This document shows, piece by piece, positions 39,412 to 48,057 of a stretch of 50,479 bases of DNA. The stretch spans positions 1 through 50,479 of the forward strand of contig NZ_JAMQKC010000019.1 in NCBI RefSeq assembly GCF_028416595.1, written 5' to 3'. Each line of letters opens with the position of its first letter. Position 1 is the first letter of the stretch. Below the pieces are notes generated by a model. That model was not told where the DNA came from. It made no database searches and was given only the letters and a program-made list of their open reading frames with translations. Both the position numbers and the translations under genes were made by a program. Source of the stretch: Aquibacillus salsiterrae. GTDB taxonomy: Bacteria > Bacillota > Bacilli > Bacillales > Amphibacillaceae.

Positions 39412-40320
39412 TTATTGTTCAGTTCCAGTCCATTCCTCAATCAAATCTTGGTGATTATCAATCCAAACTTGAGCGCCTTGTTCTTCCGTTTCTGCTTCAT
39501 TTAGAGAAGCCATTAAACTTCCTAGCTGTTCGTCATTTAGCATAAAATTGTCAAACCATTCTACAACTTCTGGTTGATCTTCGTCTAAACCAAGACGTGC
39601 AGCGTAAGATATATTCTCTGATTCACCGTAGATTTTTTTAGAATCTTCAAGTATTTTTAAATCCATTTCAGCAAAGGTCCAATGTGGTTTCCAAAGAGTA
39701 ACGACAACAGGCTCTTCTGCCTCCATTCGATTTTGTAGTTCTGCTATCATACTTGGCTCAGACGAACCAATTAAATTGATATTCAAACCATATTGGTCAA
39801 CTACTTCTTCTGTCAATCCCATGATACTAGAACCAGGGTCGATTCCAATAATTTCAGAGTCAAACTGTTCTTCATTCCCAACAAGATCTTCAATACTATT
39901 GATATCTTCCATATAGCTTGGTACTACAAGAGCCAAATCTGTACCCTCATACCAAGTGTCTCTCCAATCAATATCATCCTCATGTTTTTCGTAGAATGGC
40001 TTGTCCGTATTTGGAAGCCAAATTTCCATTCCAATATCCAAGTCACCAGCAGATAGTCCCTCATAAAGAATAGCCTTTTCAACTGGTTGTAGTTCAACTT
40101 CATACCCTTTCTCTTCTAATATTATTTTCCACATGTTAGATACAGCTACATTTTCCGCCCAATTATTCATCCCAATTGTGATACTGCCTTTTTCATCTGT
40201 TGTTTCAGCAGCTTCATTGTTATTATTTTCGGTTGATTCTCCACCACAAGCAGTAAGAACCAAGATTAAACTTATTAAAAATAAGATCGAACAAGCCTTT
40301 TTTAGTGAAAAGTTTCTCAT
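39412..40320 (-). CDS. Glycine betaine/choline-type ABC transporter substrate-binding lipoprotein
   Basis: 302 residues with a lipoprotein signal (ACSILFLISLILVLTAC, lipobox LTAC at about 25) and an OpuAC/ProX-type fold: ITIGMNNWAENVAVSNMWKIIL, then GLSAGDLDIGMEIWLPNTDKPFY, LVVPSYMEDINSIEDL, EIIGIDPGSSIMGLTEE and VVVTLWKPHWTFAEMDLKIL. The Trp residues in these stretches form the quaternary-ammonium cage in the family. The two halves are in the reverse order to those of the protein at 43821-44744 (circular permutation). No permease or ATPase gene is adjacent, so it feeds a transporter encoded elsewhere. ATG at 40320 has AAAGGAGG. Confidence 0.9.
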   Translation of the reverse strand: MRNFSLKKACSILFLISLILVLTACGGESTENNNNEAAETTDEKGSITIGMNNWAENVAVSNMWKIILEEKGYEVELQPVEKAILYEGLSAGDLDIGMEIWLPNTDKPFYEKHEDDIDWRDTWYEGTDLALVVPSYMEDINSIEDLVGNEEQFDSEIIGIDPGSSIMGLTEEVVDQYGLNINLIGSSEPSMIAELQNRMEAEEPVVVTLWKPHWTFAEMDLKILEDSKKIYGESENISYAARLGLDEDQPEVVEWFDNFMLNDEQLGSLMASLNEAETEEQGAQVWIDNHQDLIEEWTGTEQ

Positions 40321-40427
40321 CGAATTCCTCCTTTAAATTGTCTGATATGGGAATGTTATCCGTATTTAACCAACAAAGCACATTATAGTAATATGATTAC
40401 CAATTTAATAGAATTTATCCGAAATAT

Positions 40428-40478
40428 AGGGTCAGATCCTCCCCGTGAACATTTATCCACATAAGATTATCTGACCCT
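40428..40478. repeat. Dispersed palindromic repeat, GGACA-core variant
   Basis: AGGGTCAGATC / ATTATCTGACCCT arms around GTGAACATTTATCCAC. Confidence 0.6.
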
Positions 40479-40548
40479 TTTTGGTCTTATTAGTCTGACC
40501 CGCAACGCATTAACAATTATGATTAGAAGCCCATAGAGTTAATCATTC

Positions 40549-41526
40549 TTACCAAGCATAATGTCTTGGTGCTTCCTCATAACCAGGGAAGATTTCATCT
40601 AAACGGTCGAGAGCAGCTTGATCCAATTTGATTTCCACCGCACGTAAAGATTGTTCAAACTGTTCCAGCGTTCGCGGTCCGATAATTGGCGCATCTAGTG
40701 CTGGATTGTGTAATACCCAGGCTAGTGCCACATCAGCCTCGCGCTCTCCTAATTCCTTACAAAAGTTCGAAAAGGCTTCCAATTGTTTCCGATGTTTTTC
40801 GATTCGTTCTTTTTGTTTTTCTGTTCGGGAGCCTTGCGCTGGATTTAATGCATTACCGCCTAGTAATCCTCCATCAAGCGGACTCCAAGCAATCACACCG
40901 ATTCCCTGGTCTTTCGCTGCCGGCAGTACTTCTAATTCTGGTAAGCGACAAAGCAGGCTGTATTTATGCTGCTCAGAAACTAGTCCAAAGAAATTTCGTT
41001 CCTTTGCCGCAGCCTGTGCTTTGATTAAATCCCAGCCTGCAAAGTTACTTGAACCGACGTAATCAATCGTACCTTTGTTCACTTCGGCTTGAAAGACTTC
41101 CCAGAGCTCTTCCCACGAAACGTTGCGGTCAATATGGTGCATTTGATAAAGCTCAATATGATCAGTCTGTAATCGTTTTAGTGATCCTTGTAAATGGCGG
41201 CGAATTTTGTAAGCGGATAAAAATCTTCCGTCATTAGGCCCATCATTTTCGTCTCCCATATGATTGTACACTTTTGTAGCAAGTACTACTTTCTCCCTGC
41301 GATTACCACCTTGCGCAAACCAACGTCCGATAATCTCTTCCGTCCAACCATGACGGCCTTGACCACCATACACATTTGCAGTATCGAAGAAGTTGACACC
41401 TGCATCAAGCGCAGCATCCATAATACGGTGGGCTTCCTTTTCTTCCGTTACCGGTCCAAAATTCATAGTACCTAGACATAATCGACTAACCTTCATACCA
41501 GTACGACCAAGATTTGTGTACTCCAT
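40549..41526 (-). CDS. Aldo/keto reductase
   Basis: The 325-residue (beta/alpha)8 protein has the AKR features: MEYTNLGRTGMKVSRLCLGTMNFG, catalytic Asp and Tyr in FFDTANVYGG (about 48-53), Lys in VVLATKVYN (about 85), His in IELYQMHHID (about 130), and NADPH-site IGPRTLEQFEQSL near the end. It reduces aldehydes or ketones with NADPH. It resembles general-stress-type reductases such as YhdN/IolS. ATG at 41526 has AGGAGG upstream. Its substrate is unknown; no operon partner. Confidence 0.9.
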   Translation of the reverse strand: MEYTNLGRTGMKVSRLCLGTMNFGPVTEEKEAHRIMDAALDAGVNFFDTANVYGGQGRHGWTEEIIGRWFAQGGNRREKVVLATKVYNHMGDENDGPNDGRFLSAYKIRRHLQGSLKRLQTDHIELYQMHHIDRNVSWEELWEVFQAEVNKGTIDYVGSSNFAGWDLIKAQAAAKERNFFGLVSEQHKYSLLCRLPELEVLPAAKDQGIGVIAWSPLDGGLLGGNALNPAQGSRTEKQKERIEKHRKQLEAFSNFCKELGEREADVALAWVLHNPALDAPIIGPRTLEQFEQSLRAVEIKLDQAALDRLDEIFPGYEEAPRHYAW

Positions 41527-41661
41527 TCATTTTCCCTCCTATTTATTTGAATCTATTAAAATTATAAATCTATTCAGTTATATTGGGCAAACTTGGAAAC
41601 TTGAAGAAATGAACAAAAATTAGTTGTTATTATGATGGAATCAAAGAATATGACTTCTTGG

Positions 41662-41690
41662 CATCCATGAGGAATTAATGGATGTTTTTT
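41662..41690 (+). terminator. Orphan terminator-like hairpin
   Basis: CATCCAT / ATGGATG with a 9-base loop and six T on the plus strand, though no plus-strand gene precedes it. Confidence 0.5.
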
Positions 41691-41767
41691 GACGGAGATG
41701 TCCAACTAGAGCGGATATTCTTATTTTTGAAGTGTTTTTCCTTAGTTATACTGATAACCATGATTAT

Positions 41768-42034
41768 TCAGTTAGACTTATTTTTTAGTGTGGCGATATC
41801 TCGTTCATTTCTTACTGTTTTCTCCCATATGAAATCTTGGTCTGCTTCCAGTGCTTTAAAACGCTCTAATAATTCAGAGTGTCGTTCTTCACTTTTCTTT
41901 TCCATACTATCAAATCTTTGTTCCAATCTATCAAGTCTCTGTTCCATGCTTTGCTGGTTAGTGTTTAGGTTACCGACCATTGTAACTAATTGAGATAACA
42001 TATCTTCCATTCTATTTAGTCTTTCATCATCCAT
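41768..42034 (-). CDS. Small coiled-coil protein
   Basis: The 88-residue protein is a continuous coiled coil (MEDMLSQLVTMVGNLNTNQQ ... EQRLDRLEQRFDSMEKKSEE). It is a relative of the protein at 8651-8980. ATG at 42034 has an AAAGGAGG ribosome binding site. No partner gene is adjacent; function unknown. Confidence 0.75.
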   Translation of the reverse strand: MDDERLNRMEDMLSQLVTMVGNLNTNQQSMEQRLDRLEQRFDSMEKKSEERHSELLERFKALEADQDFIWEKTVRNERDIATLKNKSN

Positions 42035-42091
42035 TTCTATACCTCCTTTCTGATATCCCTATTATACAATATTCAGCTTCTATTTTCACTA

Positions 42092-42122
42092 GGGACATGG
42101 GGACAGGATTCGTGTCCCTTTT
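42092..42122. repeat. GGGACA-type palindrome
   Basis: Identical to the unit at 34994-35026, including the T-run. Confidence 0.7.
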
Positions 42123-42149
42123 TTCAAGATACGAAAGGATAAAAAAATT

Positions 42150-42440
42150 CAGAGAGCTGTCTATCTCCGGGTGCCCTACTCTTTTTTCTTATGAGTGAAT
42201 TAGGCAGATGTTTTTTTTAAGGCTTACATGTAGGCATATACTTGTATTTCGTTTATTTTATCAAGTATCGGTTTTTGGAATATGAATCACCATAAGTAGA
42301 TCGGTTGGCGGATGGTTTGTTTGATTACTATTTGAACACATAAAAAATCTTTCCCTGTTCTATATTCATATATAGTTAAAAACAACCATTTCGTATTTCG
42401 TTCAAAAAAGTGGGACACCAATCCTGTCCCCATGTCCCAT
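42150..42440. repeat. Long dispersed repeat (about 290 bp), copy 2
   Basis: Blocks AAGGCTTACATGTAGGCATA, TATCAAGTATCGGTTTTTGGAA, AATCTTTCCCTGTT, AAAAACAACC, TTCAAAAAAGTGGGACAC, CCTGTCCCCATGTCCC in the same order as 37010-37317. Its right end is the point where the monooxygenase fragment is cut. Confidence 0.7.
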
Positions 42441-42508
42441 CGAAATGCTTCCTCATACTCCTCTTCCATACCTTGATTAACTTGCAACATAACTGCTTCC
42501 AAAACCAT
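42437..42508 (-). pseudogene. Antibiotic-biosynthesis-monooxygenase (ABM) gene fragment
   Basis: ATG at 42508, with AAAGGTGG upstream, opens 24 codons (MVLEAVMLQVNQG, MEEEYEEAFR) that match the start of small ABM-domain proteins (about 95-100 residues, YczJ-like). The frame then enters the GGGACA palindrome, and the remaining 70 codons are absent. Confidence 0.7.
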
Positions 42509-42642
42509 TTAATTTCCACCTTTTTAAAAGTATATGATTGTCCAAATTTAACTTACATTGCAATCGTAAACTGCGGTTAGTAAAAAAACGTAACTACTTA
42601 TTCTAGAACTCCACCTACATCACCAAACAAATAAGTATACCA

Positions 42643-43353
42643 TTAATTCTTTATCTTTTTTATCACTAGCATTGAATTTGCATTTTTTTGAAATTCATAA
42701 GGCACTTTGATTTCTTCAGATTTACATCCGTTCTCTTTGAGATGCCCTTTTACTTTATCTAAATGTTCATAGCGATTTCCTTCTAAATCAACTAAGGGAA
42801 AGATACGGATTTCTTCTTTTGTTACTCTTAATAATTCGTTTATTGTTTTTATATGAAACTCATAATCTAAACGGTCCGCATACATAAACAGAAAATGGGC
42901 GGAAAGAAGAACATCAAAAGCTTCATCCTCAAACGGTAAGGAAGGTAAAGTAACTGGAACATATCGATCATTCGACTTTGCTATGTCATCAGCACAATCC
43001 TTGAGGGCACTTAAACGATGTTTCCGAAGTCCTTCAATATCTTTAAAATAATTCCATATATAATTGCCCTTCGTTTTTACCATATGATTCATGGCATGTT
43101 CTATATCTTGATGGCCTTTCCTTCTTAAATCATCGCCTGAATGGTAATAAGCAATATCACAGGCTGTGATATTTAAACCTAAACGATTTCCAACTGCTGT
43201 AAAAGAACAAGCTCCTGAAGGACAATCTAGTATTTTCTTCCCTTCCAAATCTTCTTTGGTAAGTAAAAACATATCCAAATATTCGTCAAAAGTCCTCCCG
43301 ATAAAAATAATTCTTTCTAAATCTAACTTTGTACCTTTCTCTACTCTACTCAC
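42643..43353 (-). CDS. SAM-dependent methyltransferase under T-box control
   Basis: About 236 residues. Class I methyltransferase signs: motif I KILDCPSGACSFT near residue 40, acidic ACDIAYYHSG near 65, and FDVLLSAHFLFMYAD near 155, then INELLRVTKEEIRIFPLV. The substrate is unknown. GTG at 43353 is chosen because GAGGTG lies 7 bases upstream; another GTG at 43362 overlaps that ribosome binding site. A T-box leader ending 36 bases upstream suggests expression rises when one aminoacyl-tRNA runs short, unusual for a methyltransferase and hinting at a role in amino acid metabolism, translation or a modified-peptide product (inference). Confidence 0.85.
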   Translation of the reverse strand: MSRVEKGTKLDLERIIFIGRTFDEYLDMFLLTKEDLEGKKILDCPSGACSFTAVGNRLGLNITACDIAYYHSGDDLRRKGHQDIEHAMNHMVKTKGNYIWNYFKDIEGLRKHRLSALKDCADDIAKSNDRYVPVTLPSLPFEDEAFDVLLSAHFLFMYADRLDYEFHIKTINELLRVTKEEIRIFPLVDLEGNRYEHLDKVKGHLKENGCKSEEIKVPYEFQKNANSMLVIKKIKN

Positions 43354-43389
43354 TAAACTCACCTCACGAAAATTTTATACATTAAAAAA

Positions 43390-43670
43390 GGGTTTCCCAT
43401 CCTAAAAATAAGGACGGAAAACCCGTGGTGCCACCTTCATTCGCTTATGGTAAATATAAACGCACTCTCATGTACAGAACGAGCGGTCTACTCATCGATA
43501 CACCTGTCTCTTTTATCGGAAGACTTTCCGCCGAAGCCTACTACTAGTTCAGCTTGGTTGCTCAGAAGCCCATTCAACAAAAGTTCCACACTGATTTCCA
43601 CCAACCATCAGCTCTCTAACGTGTTCTTTCTGTTTACTTCTCTTCATCACTGCATTTTGAATTATATCTA
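43390..43670 (-). promoter_or_regulatory. T-box riboswitch
   Basis: On the minus strand the T-box sequence GGTGGCACCACG is at 43424-43435, immediately followed by a terminator (GGGTTTTCCGTCC pairing with GGATGGGAAACCC, 43390-43424, then T6). Upstream, GATGAAGAGAAGTAAACAG (stem I start with the AG-rich bulge), GTTGAATGGGCTTCTGAG (specifier side) and the ACCGCTCG stems fit stem I to III. The specifier codon lies in AATGGGCTTC; GCT (Ala), GGC (Gly) and TGG (Trp) are candidates, and I cannot decide without folding. Binding of uncharged tRNA to the GGTGGC bulge would free the gene. Confidence 0.85.
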
Positions 43671-43820
43671 ATTTACTGAATGTTATAACAATTAGTATCA
43701 ATAGTCAATCCCAAAATATTTTTTAAGCAAAGGGGCAAGCTCTGGTACTTCTACAGAACCTAATAAACACAAAAGGAGCCTTCGCTTTGGAATTAAGATA
43801 AAAAAAGACGGTTCCAGTGC

Positions 43821-44744
43821 TTACTCTGCAGGCTCGAGATCTTCAATCGAATCAATGTCCATATAGGTTGGTACGGCTAACCCAATCTTTGCACCTTCTA
43901 AGTTTGGTCCTAATTCTTCAAATTGACCTTCATACTCTTCATAAAAAGCACCATGTGTTGTTGGCATCCACGGAGAAAGGGAAGCATCAACGTCACCTGA
44001 TGAAATTGCTCCAAACAAAACAGAAGGATCAACTACTGTAAGCGTAACATCAAACCCTTGTTGTTCTAATACTATTTTGGCTACATTCGCTGAAAATAAC
44101 TCTGTATCCCAAGAAGTTGAAGCTAAATTTATCGAAGTACCATCAACAGATTCTACACCTTCTGTCCATGTTGAAACCTTTTCCTGATTCCCATCCACCC
44201 ATTCTTGAGCTACTGCTTCAAATTCAAAATCCATTTCTTGAGCTTTTAGTAGGGCAGCTTCCATTTCTGGTAATTCCCAATGAATTTTATCTAAAATCGT
44301 ATAAGCATTAGGCATATCATCTTTTAAGCCTCGCCTTACAATTGTAGTAATGTATTCCTCGTCACCAAAGACACCTTTAGGATCTTCTAAGTACTTTAAA
44401 TCCCATTTTGCAAATTTATAGTGAGGAGACCATGCAGCAACAATAATAGGTTCTTCGTTATCAATAGCATTACCTAACGCTGTTAACATGGCAGCTGAAG
44501 AAGCTGTTTCTTGTTTCCAACCAGCTAGACTTTCATACTCAGCTATAGCCTTTTCATTTGTCTCCGTTTGACCAGCCCCGGGCTCAATACCAGTAATCGT
44601 ATATTCCAATTTTTCACTAACACTCGTTGTAGCCTCCGGTTTGTCACTTTCTCTTCCATTGTCTGCTTGTCCACAACCAGCTACTACAAGAGATAATGAT
44701 AACCCAGTAATTATCCCTAGTTTTTTCCACGTAAAGTTAAACAT
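43821..44744 (-). CDS. opuAC: Glycine betaine ABC transporter binding lipoprotein, OpuAC type
   Basis: 307 residues: lipoprotein signal (LGIITGLSLSLVVAGC, lipobox VAGC), linker, then the OpuAC domain order: YTITGIEPGAGQTETNEKAI, ASSAAMLTALGNAI, PIIVAAWSPHYKFAKWDLKYLEDP, then INLASTSWDTELFSANVAKIVLEQQGFDVTLT, SGDVDASLSPWMPTTHGAF and IGLAVPTYMDIDSIEDL. It captures glycine betaine or proline betaine outside the membrane for osmoprotection. OpuAA and OpuAB genes are not adjacent. ATG at 44744 has AAAGGAG 8 bases upstream. A hairpin at 44807-44841 lies in the upstream region. Confidence 0.9.
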   Translation of the reverse strand: MFNFTWKKLGIITGLSLSLVVAGCGQADNGRESDKPEATTSVSEKLEYTITGIEPGAGQTETNEKAIAEYESLAGWKQETASSAAMLTALGNAIDNEEPIIVAAWSPHYKFAKWDLKYLEDPKGVFGDEEYITTIVRRGLKDDMPNAYTILDKIHWELPEMEAALLKAQEMDFEFEAVAQEWVDGNQEKVSTWTEGVESVDGTSINLASTSWDTELFSANVAKIVLEQQGFDVTLTVVDPSVLFGAISSGDVDASLSPWMPTTHGAFYEEYEGQFEELGPNLEGAKIGLAVPTYMDIDSIEDLEPAE

Positions 44745-45107
44745 GTATAACACTCCTTTAGTTAGTTCTACGTTGCTACTATTTCTTTATGTAGCAGTTT
44801 CCTCTAGTCTTGTTTCTTATTTTGTAATAAAAAACAAGACTAATTGATTGAAAACATAAAGTATTATCTTAAATTGTATATGTCTTACATGCATCATTCA
44901 AACGGTAAATTTAATAAATATTATACATATGATACGAACCATTTAAACGCTGAAAACATTTAGTAGATATTCCGTATATATCCTTTAAATTACTCCTTAT
45001 ATCCTAAGTAGAAGTTACCCTTAGCTTGGGAACTTTTTATTTAGAAATTCGACAATTCTTTCAAAATGAGAAAAGCGCCGGGAGCTAGACAGCTCTTGGA
45101 TCTTTTT

Positions 45108-45153
45108 AAAAAAAGCCGGTTCCCCTACTTCCTTCAAAAGGAAGCAGAAGAAC
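45108..45153 (-). terminator. Terminator of ahpCF
   Basis: GGTTC..CTGCTTCCTT pairs with AAGGAAGTAG..GAACC, then GGCTTTTTTT on the minus strand. A fragment of the GCGCCGGGAGCTAGACAGC repeat lies next to it (45072-45093). The gap 44842-45107 has no gene. Confidence 0.85.
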
Positions 45154-45165
45154 CGCCCCGCGCTT

Positions 45166-46692
45166 CTAGTTACGTATTAGATAATCAAATGCACCAAGGG
45201 CGGCTGTTGCTCCGGATCCCATGGAGATAATTATCTGGTTATAGGCGCTATCGGTACAATCCCCTGCAGCAAATACGCCTGGGATTGAGGTAGCTCCGTG
45301 CTTATCAACAATGATCTCGCCCATCTTACTACGCTCAAGTGTACCTTCTAACCATTCGGTATTTGGTACAAGTCCGATTTGGACAAATACACCTTGTAAT
45401 TCAATATGATGTTCTTCTCCTGTGTCACGGTCTGTATAAGTAAGACCATTAACATTATCCGTACCAGTAATTTCTTTTGTTGCAGCGTTCGTAATAACTG
45501 TTACATTTGGTAAGCTGTACAGGCGATTTTGAAGAACTTGGTCCGCTTTAATCTCTGGTGCAAACTCAACAACAGTCACATGTTTGACAATACCTGCTAA
45601 GTCAATGGCAGCTTCGATACCAGAGTTACCGCCGCCGATAACAGCCACATCTTTACCTTCGTACAATGGACCATCACAGTGAGGGCAATAGGCTACCCCT
45701 TTGTTCTTTAGTTCATGTTCACCAGGAACGTTAATATTACGCCAGCGCGCACCTGTTGAAATGATGACCGTTTTACTCTTCAGAACGGCACCGTTTTCGA
45801 GTTCGATTTCAACCAGATCTTTTTTTTCTAAACGCTTGGCACGTTGTAAGTCCATGACATCAATATTATACTCTTTGACATGCTCTTCAAGTGCTTGAGC
45901 AAGCTTAGGTCCTTCTGTTGCTTTGACACTGACGAAGTTTTCAATACTTAAGGTATCGAGAACTTGACCACCAAAGCGTTCCGCAACAATTCCGGTACGA
46001 ATCCCTTTTCGAGAGGCGTAAATGGCTGAACTTGCACCAGCTGGGCCACCACCAACGACAAGAACATCATACGGCTCTTTCTCGGTAAACTCTTCTGCAT
46101 TTGGTCCCTCGCCCAATTTAGCAAGAATTTCTTGAATGGAAATACGACCACCATTCCAAAACTCGCCGTTTAAGTATACAGCAGGGACAGCTCGTACATT
46201 TCGTTTTTCTGCCTCTTCCTTATTTACCGCACCATCAATCATCGTATGAGTGATATTAGGATTAAGGACACTCATGATGTTCAGAGCTTGTACAACATCC
46301 GGACAGTTGTGGCAGCTTAAGCTAACGAACGTCTCAAAATGATATTCTCCACTAATATTTTTCACCTGGTCAATAACACTTTGATCCACCTTAGGCGCTC
46401 GCCCACTTACTTGTAATAGTGCCAATACGAGTGAAGTGAATTCGTGACCTAACGGAATACCAGCAAAAACAATTCCCGAATCTTCCCCAACACGATTTAC
46501 ACTAAAGCTAGGGGTACGATCTAATTCAGTTTCTTCTACTGAAATTTTTGATGACATAGTAGCTATTTCATTTACAAGTTCTAAAATATCGTTTGATACC
46601 TTATCAGAACCTGCACTAACCTTTAGAACAATGTCATTTTCTAATAGTTCTAAGTATTGGTTTAATTGTGCTTTTATATCTTTTTCAAGCAT
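45166..46692 (-). CDS. ahpF: Alkyl hydroperoxide reductase subunit F
   Basis: 508 residues: an N-terminal glutaredoxin-like pair with the SCHNC active site (about residue 127-131), then a thioredoxin-reductase-like flavoprotein with FAD motif [17 protein letters not shown] near 212, CPHCDGP (redox Cys pair, about 343-346), NADPH motif [15 protein letters not shown] near 357 and [14 protein letters not shown] near the end. It passes electrons from NAD(P)H to AhpC. It follows ahpC after 15 bases, so the two form one operon. ATG at 46692 has AGGGGTG upstream. Confidence 0.97.
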   Translation of the reverse strand: MLEKDIKAQLNQYLELLENDIVLKVSAGSDKVSNDILELVNEIATMSSKISVEETELDRTPSFSVNRVGEDSGIVFAGIPLGHEFTSLVLALLQVSGRAPKVDQSVIDQVKNISGEYHFETFVSLSCHNCPDVVQALNIMSVLNPNITHTMIDGAVNKEEAEKRNVRAVPAVYLNGEFWNGGRISIQEILAKLGEGPNAEEFTEKEPYDVLVVGGGPAGASSAIYASRKGIRTGIVAERFGGQVLDTLSIENFVSVKATEGPKLAQALEEHVKEYNIDVMDLQRAKRLEKKDLVEIELENGAVLKSKTVIISTGARWRNINVPGEHELKNKGVAYCPHCDGPLYEGKDVAVIGGGNSGIEAAIDLAGIVKHVTVVEFAPEIKADQVLQNRLYSLPNVTVITNAATKEITGTDNVNGLTYTDRDTGEEHHIELQGVFVQIGLVPNTEWLEGTLERSKMGEIIVDKHGATSIPGVFAAGDCTDSAYNQIIISMGSGATAALGAFDYLIRN

Positions 46693-46707
46693 GCTTGTTT
46701 ACACCCC

Positions 46708-47271
46708 TTAGATTTTACCTACTAGATCAATACTTGGCTTCAGTGTTTCACTTCCTTCTTTCCATTTAGCCGGGCAAACTTCGCCAGGATTGTTATGCAC
46801 GTATTGTGCTGCTTTAATCTTATCAATTAGTCCGCTTGCGTCACGACCGATTCCTTCTGCAGTAATTTCAGCAGCTTGAATGACGCCGTCCGGATCAATG
46901 ATAAATGTTCCACGATCAGCAAGTCCTTGTTCTTCACGTAGTACTTCAAAGTTTTTAGGTAGATTTAAAGATGGATCACCAATCATGGTATATGTAACTT
47001 TTCCGATTGCTTCTGATGACTCATGCCATGCTTTATGCGTAAAGTGAGTATCTGTTGAGCAAGAGTATACTTCTGCACCTAGTTCTTTTAAATTTGCATA
47101 TTCATTTTCAAGGTCTTCAAGTTCTGTGGGACATACGAAAGTGAAATCTGCTGGATAAAAGCAAAGCACTGTCCATTGACCTTTGAAATTTTCTTCTGTT
47201 ACCTCTACGAAATCTCCGTTTTTGTAAGCTTGTGCTGTAAATGGTTTTACTTTAGTACCTATTACTGACAT
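46708..47271 (-). CDS. ahpC: Alkyl hydroperoxide reductase subunit C (peroxiredoxin)
   Basis: 187 residues, the typical 2-Cys peroxiredoxin length. Peroxidatic Cys in [12 protein letters not shown] (about 47) and resolving Cys in GEVCPAKW (about 166) are both present, as is the [18 protein letters not shown] stretch. It reduces H2O2, organic peroxides and peroxynitrite; AhpF re-reduces it. ATG at 47271 has AGGAGGAATT upstream. The PerR-like box and sigma-A promoter upstream predict induction by peroxide. Confidence 0.97.
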   Translation of the reverse strand: MSVIGTKVKPFTAQAYKNGDFVEVTEENFKGQWTVLCFYPADFTFVCPTELEDLENEYANLKELGAEVYSCSTDTHFTHKAWHESSEAIGKVTYTMIGDPSLNLPKNFEVLREEQGLADRGTFIIDPDGVIQAAEITAEGIGRDASGLIDKIKAAQYVHNNPGEVCPAKWKEGSETLKPSIDLVGKI

Positions 47272-47336
47272 GTCTAAATTCCTCCTAGATGATTGTTTAA
47301 ATGAGTGATTTTTGTATAATTATTAGCATACAATAA

Positions 47337-47351
47337 TTATTATAATTATAG
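47337..47351. promoter_or_regulatory. PerR-type operator of ahpCF
   Basis: TTATTATAATTATAG matches the PerR box TTATAAT-N-ATTATAA at 12 of 14 defined positions. It lies 10 bp downstream of the -10, so binding would block transcription. Confidence 0.75.
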
Positions 47352-47361
47352 TACAGTTGTA

Positions 47362-47390
47362 ATTATGTTAAAATGAGCTTGCATTGTCAA
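47362..47390 (-). promoter_or_regulatory. ahpCF promoter
   Basis: On the minus strand TTGACA (47385-47390), 17-bp spacer, CATAAT (47362-47367). Confidence 0.75.
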
Positions 47391-47493
47391 GAAAATGCAC
47401 TCACTTTTTGTCGCAAAAAAGGTCATCTTGATTATCATCTACCAAACTGGAAAAAATATACACAAAAAACAAAGAAACCGTCCCTGTAATTGG

Positions 47494-48057
47494 TTACTTT
47501 TTCAAAACATCATGATCAACATAGCGCTCGCCATCGATCTCGCTTAGTAGGTTAATAGCTACGTTTGCACCATTTCCGGCTGTAATAATCGTATGGACGC
47601 TGACGCCTGCAATTGTTCCTGCTCCCCAAATGCCCTCAACATTTGTCTTGCCTTGTTCATCTAAATCTAAAATTGTTTTCACACGAGGTTCCGTGCCTTC
47701 TTTTGTCTTTAGACCGATTTTCTCAGCTAAATCTGTTGCAAAACCGGTAGCCAAAATAACATGCTGCGCTTGATACGTTTCTTCATCTGTCTCTACGGTA
47801 AATCCACTATCATCTTTTGTAATATTCGTAACAGTTGCGCTCACATAATCTGCACCATACACACTAGCTTGCTTCCGTCCTGTTTCAACAAGGTCAGGTC
47901 CTTCTACGTCAACGACACCATAGTGATTTTTTACCCAGGCACGCTTAGTTACACCTTTATTATTATCAATAACAACTGTTTTCTTACCTGCCTTTGCTGT
48001 GAAAATAGCTGCACTTGACCCAGCAGGTCCTCCGCCAACAATTAAAACATCATACAT
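47494..48057 (-). CDS. Short FAD-dependent oxidoreductase, thioredoxin-reductase-like without CxxC
   Basis: 187 residues. FAD-binding start YDVLIVGGGPAGSSAAIFTAKAGKKTVVID, then HVILATGFATD and IWGAGTIAGVSVHTIITAGNGANVAINLLSE, as in thioredoxin reductases. The CxxC pair and the NADPH domain are both missing, so it is about 60% of the usual length. It may accept electrons from a partner or be a flavin sensor. ATG at 48057 has GGGAGG 7 bases upstream. It sits upstream of ahpCF but has its own spacing (222 bases). Confidence 0.8.
   Translation of the reverse strand: MYDVLIVGGGPAGSSAAIFTAKAGKKTVVIDNNKGVTKRAWVKNHYGVVDVEGPDLVETGRKQASVYGADYVSATVTNITKDDSGFTVETDEETYQAQHVILATGFATDLAEKIGLKTKEGTEPRVKTILDLDEQGKTNVEGIWGAGTIAGVSVHTIITAGNGANVAINLLSEIDGERYVDHDVLKK

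Noticed and set aside
42287-42508. 73-codon frame read as one gene
   Set aside because: Only its first 24 codons resemble a protein family; the rest is the dispersed repeat, so it is treated as a truncated pseudogene.
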